Shown here piece after piece: positions 1 to 10,277 of a DNA stretch of 64,000 nucleotides. Position 1 is the first letter of the stretch; each line of letters begins with the position of its first letter. The translations under genes and the position numbers were made by a program. The notes under the pieces are model-generated. The model ran no database searches and was not told the origin of the DNA. It saw nothing but the letters and a program-made list of their open reading frames with translations. Origin of the DNA: Ceratodon purpureus (Eukaryota; Streptophyta; Bryopsida; Pseudoditrichales; Ditrichaceae); NCBI GenBank assembly GCA_014871385.1, contig CM026423.1, positions 17,721,690 to 17,785,689 of the forward strand, given 5' to 3'.

Positions 1-562
1 ACCTGCTGGTGCTCAGAATCCTGGAGGTGGCGCTGCGATGATTGGCGCTGCCGTGCCTGCAGCTGCTCCACCCATTGGAGGTGTTGGAGGGATGCTTGGT
101 CTACCGGCTGCTGCTCAGAATCCTGGAGCTGGTGCTGGGATGATTGCCGCTGCTCCACCCGCCGGTGCTCAAATCTTTGGAGGTGGTGCTGGGGTGATTG
201 CTGCCGTCGCGCTTGCAGCTGCTCCACCCATTGGAGGTGTTGGAGGAATGCTTGGTCTACCTGCTGCTGCTCAGAATCCTGGAGGTGGCGCTGGGATGAT
301 TGCCGCTGCCGCGCCTGCAGCTGCTCCACCTATTGGAGGTATTGGAGGGATGCTTGGTCTACCGGCTGCTGCTCAGAATCCTGGAGGTGGCGCTGGGATG
401 ATTGCCGCTGCTCCACCGGCTGGTGCTCAAATCTTTGGAGGTGGTGCTGGGGTGATTGCTGCACTTGGTCAAGGTCCTGTTCAACAAATGTTTAATATAG
501 AAGAAGCTCTGGAAGGTCCCCCACTGCGAAGAAGCGAGGTTGGGCCGTTCTTCTCCTTTTAA
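1..562 (+). CDS. Gly/Ala/Pro-rich repeat protein, 3' end (partial)
   Basis: The reading frame is open from the window edge to a TAA at 562, so only the 3' part of the gene is present. The protein is built from tandem copies of two modules, one around GGMLGLPAAAQNP and one around GAGMIAAAPPAGAQIF. They are rich in Gly, Ala and Pro and contain no Cys. The last 30 residues leave the repeat and read QQMFNIEEALEGPPLRR then a Phe-rich end. A very similar end (QQYFDVDGGLEGPRLGR, Phe-rich terminus) closes the minus-strand gene at 32250-32898, so the two are paralogues with a conserved C-terminus and divergent repeat bodies. Nothing in the sequence shows function. Repetitive, hydrophobic, low-complexity proteins of this sort can be structural or secreted, but that is inference. 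The true start lies upstream of the window. Confidence 0.55.
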   Translation, partial: PAGAQNPGGGAAMIGAAVPAAAPPIGGVGGMLGLPAAAQNPGAGAGMIAAAPPAGAQIFGGGAGVIAAVALAAAPPIGGVGGMLGLPAAAQNPGGGAGMIAAAAPAAAPPIGGIGGMLGLPAAAQNPGGGAGMIAAAPPAGAQIFGGGAGVIAALGQGPVQQMFNIEEALEGPPLRRSEVGPFFSF

Positions 563-2111
563 GGAGATTCAATTTATGAAAGCATCAGTACGGAAGCTTC
601 ACCATATCAGTCATTTAGATTTCAAGTTGCAGTTGATCTATACAGTCCCTCTGCGCTAGCACCTTGAAGTATCAGAAACCGTTTGGAGAATTATTCTGCC
701 AAAAAGTTGATCGACAAGTGGAGAGCGGTACAGACTACTATTTTGTAGAATATAAGGTATATATTTGTTTCTATATAGTTGGGTAGAGATCCCAATCAAA
801 AGTGCTGCAATTGTGGCCAGAATAGGTTTTTTCTACTAGCAACATGGCAGCAAGTTGGAAATCACTAAAATCCATTTAAAACAGTATTTGACTATGAAAG
901 ACTATAAATTTACAGATAATGGGTCACCTTCTAGTTTTGTAAAAGTTATCTACCGTGTCATCTAGTAAATCACAAGCCTTTGTGGCCTTGTAGAGCCTTG
1001 TCAAAATATGTGCAAGAGATCCAAGATGGGAGTAAAACTGGGAATAAAAGCACACAAAATTATCTACTCGACATAAACAACGCGCTCAGCTGTAAATTTG
1101 AAAACATTATCCAAGTTGCAGCTAGATCACTTACCTTGAAAAAATCCTACTCCTTTAGTGGCAGATCTGGACTTTTTGTTGCATTTGGATTCAGGCGCGC
1201 ATCTTCGAGTTTGGCCATGTGCTCTTTCATTCAGCACCGCCCTATTATACTCCAACGCAAATGTCCTTGTCCACTACCATAGTCATTCTTCAAGAGTTGA
1301 AACGAGGCAACCAAGAGAGAAATCACTCCTGCCGTAAGTACATATCCTAAGCTCTTACACTACACGAGGGTTTTGCAGATCATAGTCTAGAATCCTAGAT
1401 GACTGGAGTATCAACAGAGTTGAAGTTACAAGACGCGTGAAGGCTCACGACTGATAATACTCTTACATCGTTGTACTAGTCTAACATAGACACAGAACAT
1501 CGGACAAGATCCTAATGTCAGTCTGAAGCAGGTTTCAAACATCCGAAAAGCACACATTGAAGACTAGCGTTGGTTGTAGAAGATTCAAGTTCTAGACAGA
1601 ACTTACCACATATGCTATGCAATACTCGAACGAAGAGGACAGCGATGGCGGTGTCGACGAAGATATCTCAGTGAGGTGCAGACTACGGATTCGGGAGTGC
1701 ACCGTCAGCTAACACAGAACCAAAGCTACAGGGAAATGAGAGTGGCAGAATGCGGTGGAGAACTTCCCTTGCATGATCAACCCCAATCAAACTGGATGAC
1801 AGTGCTGCCAACTCTGGATGACAGTGCTGCCAACTCTGGATGACAGTGCTGCCAACTCAGTGATGGAGTTCGCAGTTCCAAAGGTGGAGAAGCGTCTCAG
1901 ATTCTAAGTCAGGCACTGTAAAATCACCCATTATCAACGATTCCACCCCCAAAGATCTCTCTTCAAATATGACGAATTGTAAGGATTTGTTATGAAATAC
2001 AGGGAAGAAGAAGAGTTTGAGCTTGATATATGAATAAAATTTGATGATTATTAAGATTAGAATATATTTGTGTGTATGGTTAATTCTATTCTACATAAGC
2101 TCAAATGATTC
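563..2111. other. Intergenic, no recognised gene
   Basis: No open frame here shows recognisable protein character. The stretch follows the repeat-protein stop and could include its 3' untranslated region. The only clear structure is the 22-bp tandem repeat at 1792-1857. Confidence 0.5.
1792..1857. repeat. 22-bp tandem repeat, 3 copies
   Basis: The unit CTGGATGACAGTGCTGCCAA plus CT is repeated three times without a change. It is not in a supported coding frame. Confidence 0.9.
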
Positions 2112-2817
2112 TTAACCACTAAAGGACAATTGTCCACATTTGGGCTTTTTTAAAGTTTGGGCAGGTACCTCTGATGTCAATTTTAGATTAAAAAAATTGA
2201 AAAGTTTTGTGAATGTTTGCAGTAACAAGAACTTTGAGGGAATCTTATTTATTTATTTTTTCAATTATATATGTAAAAAAATAGTTATGGTGCCTAAAGT
2301 GGAATTTTGTGTTTGGTCGGCAATTTGGGCACGGATGCTAAATAAATCTATTATCTTTGAAATTTCTCCAAAAAAAACTTATTTTAGTATGAAATGTTCA
2401 TTAAAAAAAACAAAGTTTTCTCACTATTTTGGGTAATGTACCCAAAAAAATTCTCCTTTCTTCTATAAAAGTTAGAAAATTTGTTTTTTTAGGTTTTTTC
2501 TTTTTCCCACCTACAGGATGAACATCAATCTTTACTTTGACAAGTTAAATTATGACTTTATGAAATAATGAAAATCTAAGAAAGAAATATGAACTAGCAT
2601 TCTTGTATATTGAACTTAATAAAAATATTGTTTTAAACATGCTACCATCGTCTTCTATGTGTAATTTTTTATATACAATTAGCTAACTTAGTTGTCATTG
2701 TCATGCACCAAAACCCTCCAAAATCAATAATGTAAAAAATTAGAGTGTATCAACGTAGTTAAAAATTGTGACAAAAAAGTTTGTTTTTCAAATTTTAATT
2801 GCCATAATCTTCTAATG

Positions 2818-3552
2818 GGGGGGAAGCACAATAAAGTGTACCACAAAAGTCCTTAGATCATTGCCAATTTCAGCCCCTATCGCAAAGACTTTAAAAAGTG
2901 GCATCTTGGTTGTTGGTATGATGGGAAGAAGTTTGGGTATAGAAAATAGACTTGATTATCTAAAGTGTGGGAGAATATGATACGAATTCACGTTCTCTAC
3001 AATGTTGTACGAGAACCTTAAAGTCCGACAAAGTGAATGCAGTCATTTGAAAAAGTGATAAGAACATTTGTCAAATGTTGTAGGAAATCACTTTTGATTC
3101 CATGATGTCCTTTGTTTGTGAATTGCGGTTGTAGAAATGACAATGACCACTTCAAATGAAAGTTTGGACGGACGAGAAGTACTACAAGGACATTTTTGAG
3201 ACGCGGTTTTTTGCAAAACTTTTTGGGGGTTTTTTTCAACGGACATTGTTTTTTAAATTGAAAAAAACATCCTCTAAAGATAATAGACAGCACCAAATGA
3301 AGAAATTAAGACTTCGGAAAAGTTCATTTTTATGATTCAGAACTACTGGTCAAATTAAGTTTCAATAGAGGACGTTCTTTTATGAAGATGCGTGTAAGAT
3401 ACTTTATGACACCTTAGAAAGTGACTAAAATGCTCAAAAACTACACCAAAATGCTCAAAATCAGCTTTGAGCTTTAAAAACAGCACACTTCATATTTACT
3501 TCTTAGTGATCACATATTGCACTTTGTGGTCCACTTTATTGGGCTCTCTCCC
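2818..3552 (+). mobile_element. Element G: 735-bp inverted-repeat element inside F
   Basis: The left end reads GGGGGGAAGCACAATAAAGT and the reverse complement of the right end reads GGGAGAGAGCCCAATAAAGT. The following bases also pair (G.ACCACAAA). The homologous element E runs straight through this point (TTCTAATGTCTAC), so this block is an insertion. AATG flanks it on both sides (2814-2817, 3553-3556), a possible 4-bp duplication. A related copy begins at 52624. Confidence 0.6.
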
Positions 3553-3710
3553 AATGTCTATAGTCAATTATGATGAAATTTTTTCAACTATCTATTACAA
3601 TAATCTAGTCGAAGATCTTATATTTAGAATTGGAAAATAATAAGTTTTTAGATGTTAATGTTGTTTACATTAGAAATGGCAGTTTTGGAGCATTTTTTGA
3701 TGGAATATAG

Positions 3711-4642
3711 TTAACCCCTAAACTCCCAGGCAACCAAAATTTGGTCGCCGGCTATTTTGGGCAGGATTCCTCAGTGTCAAAAATAACTTTCAAGTTTTGA
3801 GATTTTGCATGTGGATTCTCTAGGTCATTACGTACATGCCAAGCTTTGTTTCATAAGATTTGGTTATGTAATGCAAAAGTTATGAATGGTTGAAGGTAAA
3901 AAATCTCAACGCGGGCAGCCACAAAAATTTTCAAATATATTTTTAAAAAATAAATAAAAATATCATCATTTTGTAGAGAGTCATATTTGAATAGAATGCT
4001 TTGATTTAGTCCATTCCAACAAGTGAGGTAAAAGATATGACAATTCATATTTTGCGGGCAGTTTGGTCAAGTCTTCATGAAAAAAAAACTTTAAGAGCTC
4101 ATTTTGAATACAATTTTGACAATTTTTCAAAAATAAAAATTGGAAAAGTTTTTTGTTATGTATCACATCATTTTTACTGTTGAAAGTAATGTTATCCACT
4201 TTTATGTGGATGTAATTAGCAATTTAGTTTTTCCTTGTATTCTACATTGTATTTTGATTTACATATCTTTTGAAGATGAAAATCTAGGTTTTTTCATTTG
4301 ATATTCTTTGTGTAGATTCTCAAGTCATTTTTGTATTAGAATATGGAGTTGCCCATTTCAAATTTGTAAAGCATATTTTTTGAAAATTCATTGAAAGTGA
4401 GATTTCAGCTTTTTGAAGGATTGAAAAAAACTTGTTTTTTAACTTTGAACATTACGATCCTGCAATTGGTGATGTATTTTTCTCTAAAATTTTGGAAAAG
4501 AATGTCTCAATTAGTTAGCTATAAGATCCTACGGTTGAAATTGCAAAAAAATGTCACAAAATTGGAAAAACTAACTTGCTTCACAAAAGAGTGTTGAAAG
4601 GCAATTTTTGATGTGAATTCATGGTGGGCATTTAGGGGTTAA
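3711..4642 (+). mobile_element. TTAA-family element A (piggyBac-like, non-autonomous)
   Basis: The ends are TTAACCCCTAAA at 3711-3722 and TTTAGGGGTTAA at 4631-4642, a perfect 12-bp inverted repeat that includes the TTAA target. It sits inside element F. The paralogous copy E lacks it: F reads ATAG-TTAA-[A]-TTAA-GGAACTTTAG, while E in reverse complement reads ATAA-TCAA-GGAGCTTTAG. The subterminal stretch TTTTGGGCAGG recurs in element B. No coding capacity is seen; the short frames inside are shadows. Confidence 0.75.
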
Positions 4643-4659
4643 GGAACTTTAGGGATTAG

Positions 4660-5438
4660 GCATGGAAATGCTTCAATCTAACTTAAAGTTCATAAAAATC
4701 ATTTGTCAATATATGCAAGTTCAAGTTTTGATGTATTACTTTGTATTTTTATAGTAAAAAATTCAAATTTCAAATTTCAAAGTCTTTTTTAATTCTTGGT
4801 CTTATACAAGGAATTCACAATCTATAGGTGACGTTTATTATCCTAGGTTGAAATATGACACTTTAATTATGGTACGTTCTAAATATTTTTAATTGCCTAG
4901 TCTTTTGAATTGATTTTTTTCAAGATCATTTCAGAATTAAGATTTTATACATTTTAGAATGTATAATAAAATGTTAATTTTTTAGAATGTAAAAAGTCGT
5001 CTAATGAATGGAATTTGAAAACACTTTTTGAAATTAAGGCAAAATAATTGCAAATTATTAATAGAGTATTGAATTTTTCTGATCGATGATTTTCTTTAAT
5101 AAGAATGAGAGGCTAATTTGTACCTTCCAAGCAATTTGATTGATACCAATCTATCCATAAGGTAGAGGTGGTGAATCCCGCGCGGGTCCAAATGCCGCCT
5201 CTTATGATTTGAAGCAGGGTCTGCTGACCTACCCAGGAGGGTTTACAAAAGCGTCCTCCGGGGTGCTTTTACTAATCAAGGGGCGGATTTAGGGGTAGAG
5301 GGGGGTGGAGATGAGCATTTGATTGGATGAAAAAATGCATTTCAGAGCTTGTGAAGGGAGGTGGTTGGGATGCATTTAAGAATTTGCAAGTTCGAAAAAT
5401 AGCCCCCCAAAGTGCGCTGATTTTGTAATAAAGGAGGG
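4660..5438. other. AT-rich spacer, no gene seen
   Basis: This is AT-rich sequence with runs of A and T. From about 5165 the composition becomes more balanced up to the MULE target site. No coding frame or clear repeat boundary was recognised. Confidence 0.5.
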
Positions 5439-5447
5439 TGGATTTAG
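5439..5447 (+). repeat. Left 9-bp target-site duplication of the MULE
   Basis: TGGATTTAG lies directly outside the left terminal inverted repeat. The identical 9 bp lies at 18439-18447 outside the right one. Nine-base duplications are the hallmark of Mutator-superfamily insertion. Confidence 0.9.
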
Positions 5448-5702
5448 GGGTCTCTCTATTTTGCCCCATCGAGCGTTGCAGCCGCCCCTCACGCGGGCAG
5501 GGGCAGCGCAACGCCCCCCGACCCTCCCCCTCCCCGAACCAGGCCGTCCCCGACCCTGGGCGAAGCCCCGCGCGCCCGTGGTGAGCCCCGCGCCCGGGCT
5601 CCCGCTCCCCGCCCGGTCTGTCCGTCACCCATTCTTCATCCCGGTCCCGTCACCCTCGTCGAGCCTCCACCCCCGCGCCCCGCGACGTCTCCCCCGTTGT
5701 GC
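5448..5702 (+). repeat. Left 255-bp terminal inverted repeat of the MULE
   Basis: It begins GGGTCTCTCTATTTTGCCCC and is very GC-rich. It is the mirror of 18184-18438 with one difference noticed (CACGCGGGC here, CACGGGGGC in the other). The long open frames across it on both strands appear in both TIRs only because the repeat is duplicated; they are not supported as genes. By analogy with MuDR the TIR may hold the promoter of the inward-reading gene. Confidence 0.92.
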
Positions 5703-6187
5703 CATCATTATTCTCGGCGTCTCTCCTGACGGCGGCTGCGCAATTTTGAACGTCGGGGCGACGCTGTGAGGCAGAGCCAGGGGCGAATTCATGAGTTTGT
5801 AGGGAATTTGGATCGGACATGGCATGGGAAGGTTGGGCGGGGTTGAGGATTGTCTAGCTTGTGTCATTTGTGCGGAAAGTTTTCATGAACCTGCTGTGTT
5901 GTAGTTGCTGGGATTATGCGATGCATGGGGGAGGTTGTAGTTCCTGGGATTATGCGATGCATGGGGAAGGGTGAGCGGTACTTAAGGCGCGAGCTTCATT
6001 CAGCATGAGATGACGGTTGCTGACTGAATCACTTCGGATCGGTGTGACTCCATTCTACCCCTGTCATGCATACTCATCGGATCGGGAGCACGATCCGGAC
6101 CTCGCAGACACTGTACAGATGCATGATGTCCAGTTCGGGGCGGACGCTTATGCGGTGGACTTGGGCGCGGTCGGTGAGGACAGCACC

Positions 6188-6190
6188 TAG
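6188..6190 (+). other. In-frame TAG upstream of the transposase start
   Basis: The transposase frame is open upstream of the Met at 6398 back to this TAG. Beyond the TAG it is open again to about 6016, with an in-frame ATG near 6119. The residues on either side form two imperfect tandem copies of EDSTWGFQEAG; in the first copy the Trp codon TGG has become TAG. Either the original protein started upstream and this copy is truncated at its N-terminus, or translation normally starts at 6398. Confidence 0.7.
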
Positions 6191-6397
6191 GGCTTCCAGG
6201 AGGCCGGGGAGGACAGCACCTGGGGCTTCCAGGAGGCCGGGGGCGATGCAGCAGAAGATGAAGGAGGGCGAGCCCGAAGGGAGGAGACTCCCAACATCGA
6301 TGTCGGCTGTCGACAAGGCAGATGGGCAGTCCACTCCGATGCAGCAGGGCCTCTTTCCGAGCGGGTTCAGCAGCCAGTCGGATCAGCAGGCTACGGA

Positions 6398-9300
6398 ATG
6401 GATGAGCAGTGCGACGAGGAGATGGAGGACGGGGAGGACAGGGTCAGTCCGGAAGAAGAGCGAGAACTGAGCGAAGGTGAAGACTCTCTCAGTTTTAGGA
6501 CACAGCCCGTCCTGGAACCAATTAGTGGTGATGAACCTGAAGTCGAGGACTTGGGCGTCCAGAGTGCTGTTCTGGACGAGAAGATCAAGAGGCCCTCCTG
6601 GCGGAGGGTGGCAGACAGGGTTAGAAGGTCTGTCCAGAACCCACCCCCCGGGCCATTCTGTAGGACAGATCTGCGGTGGGAGTCCAAGTGGAACCAGGGG
6701 AATGGGAAGCGAAGGGAGACGCAGAAGGTCACTATCCCATGGAATAGGTTGGAGGACTTCCTCGAGGGTGAGATGTCTGCCCGTCAACATCCCTGTACCT
6801 TTGTGGAGGAGTCCCGCCGATGCATGAAGAGGGATGCTAGGAAACAGATCAGGGCTGACTCGGCTGTCCAGGAGATAAGGTAATGCCTGGCCTGAAGTGC
6901 TTCCCTTCTTAGGACAGCTCCTTTCGTTTGCAATTTCTGTCTGCTACGATTTTCTGAGTCCCTCACTGCTGCTGTGCAACCTCGAACAGTAGGACAGGTT
7001 CAGCTCACTTTACATGCCCCTCTCTGTGTCCTGTGCAGCTATTGGTGTCAATATGGGCCGGTGGACTACAGTCGCCAATACAAAGCCGAAGTGCAAAAGG
7101 TCTTCTCTCACTGCCTCACCCAGAGAAAGAACTCCACTAATCAGAGGAAGGCCGTGAAGAAGGCTCAGAAGCTTGTAGAGAAGGCTGCAAAAGATGCTGA
7201 AAAGGCTGCAAAAGATGCTGAGAAGAAGGCCGCAAAAGAGGCTGGGAAGAAGGGTCGGCCTAAAAAGAAAGGTAAGACAGAGACTATCCCTGTTCCTGAC
7301 CTTAATGTTGAGGCGGTGGATGAGGACGCAGAAGAGCTTGCTCGCCTACAGGAAGCACAGGAGAAGCTGCTGCAGGCGCAGGCCTTGATCGAAGCAGCCT
7401 CAAAGCCAAAGAGAAAGACCCGGGTGAGCAAGGTCCAGGCCGGGATGTCAATCAAGCGCGGCTGCCAGTGCAATTTCGTTGCAAAACAGCTACAGTGCGA
7501 TGAAAAACTCTGTACTATTCAATTTCACTGCATGACCCATACTAACCGGGAAGGGAAGGAGTGTCATGGAGCACAGTTTGGAGGCCACAGAGCTGGCCTA
7601 TCAGGTCATTTGTCAGCAGCCACGAAGAAGTGGATAGCAGACACCTTGAGGTCAGGCAAGTCGCCTGCCCAGGTCATGGCCGAGCACAAGGCGGAAGTAA
7701 TGCGATGTGCGCAGAATAACCTGCCAGCCACGAGGGACACATTCATTATGCCGTCCGACGTATATAACATCGCTAACAAGCTTGCCAAAGAACTGTGGGA
7801 AAAGCATCCCTCCGATGCCATGAGTGTCCGTATGTGGACAGACGAGAATGCAGACTGTCACTATCACTACCGTGAGTATGGGACTGTACAGCTCAATGAG
7901 CCGCCGCCTCCTGAGGACGACCCATTCTGCCTGGCCATCCAAACAGACTGGCAACTGGAGATGATGGTCAGACATGGCCACAGGAGGGCTCTCTCTATGG
8001 ATGCGACTTTCTCCACCAACGCCCCCAAGGTTAGCCCGCCGGTCACCCTCCAAATCTTCTGTACACATGAAGCCCTGTTTGCTGTATATGAGTTCAATTG
8101 CCTGTCCTCCTGTCCGAGCCATCTCTGATATTGTTCTCCCTGTCCTCGGGTGCAGTATCCACTATATACGGTGATGGTGTTCGACGAATGGGAGCAGGGG
8201 ATACCAGTAGCCTTCACAATCCAGGGAAGGTCACGGGAACAGGACATCACACCGTGGCTTACGAAGCTGCGGGATCGTTGCATAGCTGTGAAGCCTGATT
8301 GGAGACCAAGCTCCTTCTTGGTTGACAACGACCAGGCTGAACTGAATGCAATCAGGTGAGGACACTGACTACTATATCTCAGGGGGAGTGTCTTAAATAT
8401 GATTAGGACACGCAGCAGTTTAGGGTTCATCACGTCCCTGAAACAGCCCGCTTTCATGTCACTTTGCAGGAAGGTCTGGCCTGAGGCCGATGCTGTTGAA
8501 GGGGGAACGAAGGACGACGTGAAGATTTTGCTGTGTCTGTGGCATACACGCAAGGCGTGGCTGGAGAATGCGACTCAGAAGATCAAGGCAAACTATCTTA
8601 GGGCAGAGATTCTGTCTGCCTGTGCTGACCTAATGTATGGAAACGGTATCCTCCAGGGAGATCTTGCTGTGAAGGCTGCGCAGGAGCGTTTCAACTTCCT
8701 GAAGGCTAAGTATCCACAAGCAAAGGCATTCTTCCAGTATTTTGAAGAAACATGGATTCCCAAGCTGGAAATGTGGGTCAAGGGTTTCCGCAACATCCCA
8801 CACTGCAACCAGGACACCAACGCAGCAGTTGAGAGTTACCACGCCAACCTCAAGGCCATTCTCAGGTATTCCAGGCAGAAGTTTGACGGCCGCCGTGTGG
8901 ACTGGTTAATCTACCATCTGGTCAGGGATGTACTAATTCACTACTGGTATGCTGTCCAGTGTAAGCTGTACGGGTTTATCAAGAACGGGAAGGCAGAGGG
9001 GATTGTGGCCAGTGCAGTCATAAGGGCTGCAGAGATCCCCGACGAGCATGTGTCTATCTGCCTGGACCAGGACGTGGCCTATGTTGCGTCTCAAACTAAC
9101 TTTCCAGCAATCTGGGTGGTGACCAGCCCAAATTCAGACTGGGCTCACTGCAACTGCCCATTGGGCATGCGAGGTAACATCTGCAAGCATGTGGTGAAGG
9201 TGTTTAGGATGATAAACACGGAGGTTCACCCTGGAGACATCATACGGTATGCTGGGACCTTGAGGGGTACGATTCAGAGTGGCTGCAGTACTGCTGGCCT

Positions 9301-9649
9301 GGACATGGGAGACGGGACAGGCGAAGCGGCAATCCAGGACATCAGAGGGGCTGTCCTAAAGTCAGACGATCCTGAGAAAACGTACATCCAGATGAGGGGG
9401 TTCCTGGGGGAAGCGGATACTCTAGCGCTGGAGAATGTGGGTCTCCGGGAGCATTTCCTGGCTATCCAGGCTGAGGCCACAGGAAAGATGGCTGCACTGA
9501 AAGCCAAATCCGAGGCGGGCTTGCTGCACCCTCTCTCGCAGCCGTCCTTCAAAGTGAATGCAGGGCCCAAGAATCTGCGGCGCTTCAAAGCATGCTCCGA
9601 GACTGGGACTAAGAAAAGGGCTGCCGGGCGGAGTAGGAAATGGGATTAG
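6398..9649 (+). CDS. MULE transposase (MURA-like, DDE + SWIM zinc finger), 4 exons
   Basis: The likely exons are 6398-6879, 7039-8029, 8156-8355 and 8470-9649. All introns are GT..AG and the phases join without a shift, giving about 950 residues. The N-terminal quarter is acidic and low in complexity, followed by a Lys/Ala-rich helical stretch encoded at about 7140-7430. The MULE catalytic core follows: first Asp in SMDATFST (8000), second in FLVDNDQAE (8324 or 8330), a LLCLWHTRKAW block after it, and the catalytic Glu in TNAAVESYHANLK (8831). A SWIM finger, CNCPLGMRGNICKH, lies at about 9149-9190. It should bind the element's TIRs and carry out cut-and-paste transposition in the nucleus. The whole core is open, so it may be functional. 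The start is uncertain because the frame extends upstream to a TAG at 6188. FAR1/FHY3-type domesticated relatives share this architecture, but the intact TIRs and duplication argue for a live element. Confidence 0.9.
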
Positions 9650-10082
9650 GACAGGGGAGTAATATGACAGAGGAGTACGAGGACAGGAGTTTATTAGGGG
9701 GGAAGAGTACTCTGTATAGGATAGACAGGGTACGCAGGTACTGTATGTATGTATACTTAAACGAGTATTGTTACCTCAGTTTTGTGAGTACAAGAAGGCT
9801 ATGGCATATGCCCAGCTTCTCTTTTCCCTGCCCAAAGAGGCTTCGGCTCCCACTCTAGTCCTTCTGTCATCTATGGTCGTCTTCGAAATTGTAGTGGGTC
9901 TGGAATTTTGGGCCACCCTTAAAATTCCGGAATCACTGTGCACAAGAGACACGGTTGCAGTACTTCGTACTACTATAGTCTAGATTCTGTTCTCAGTCCC
10001 GTGGTCACCGAATTCAACACTGCAGACCTGGAATTCAGAAAACCTTCACTCCACCAAATTTCAGTCTAGAAGGTTCAGCCAT

Positions 10083-10277
10083 GGTTGCCTGTCCTAAATA
10101 ATCCTACACAGGTTGACTAGAATTGGTTACCTGTCCTAAATAATCCTACACACAGGTTGACTATAATTGGTTACCTGTCTTAAATAATCCTACACACAGG
10201 TTAACTACAATTGGTTACCTGTCCTAAATAATCCTACACACTGTGGTTCACTGTAGTTGGTTACCTGTGCTAAATTA
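10083..10277. repeat. 44-bp tandem repeat, about 4 copies
   Basis: The units start GGTTACCTGTCCTAAATAAT and end with a variable GGTTgACTaTAATT segment. They lie about 430 bp past the transposase stop, inside the MULE. Three of the copies carry the octamer TGTCCTAA that is enriched across the element. Confidence 0.85.

Larger units (their letters stand above)
2112..4659 (+). mobile_element. TTAA-family element F (nested host, non-autonomous)
   Basis: The element starts at TTAA (2112-2115) followed by CCACTAAAGGACAATTG. Its body is homologous to the reverse complement of 25801-27112 (element E) over most of the length, with shared stretches such as GTTTGGTCGGCA and AGAAATGGCAGTTTTGGAG. The far end, near 4656, is degenerate (TTAG instead of TTAA). 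It is interrupted by element G (2818-3552) and by element A (3711-4642). No transposase frame is present. Confidence 0.65.

Noticed and set aside
5461..5769. Open frames across the MULE TIR (and the mirrored ones at 18132-18425)
   Set aside because: They are GC-rich frames in a duplicated terminal repeat with Pro/Arg-rich, domain-free products; the duplication of the TIR explains why both copies are open.
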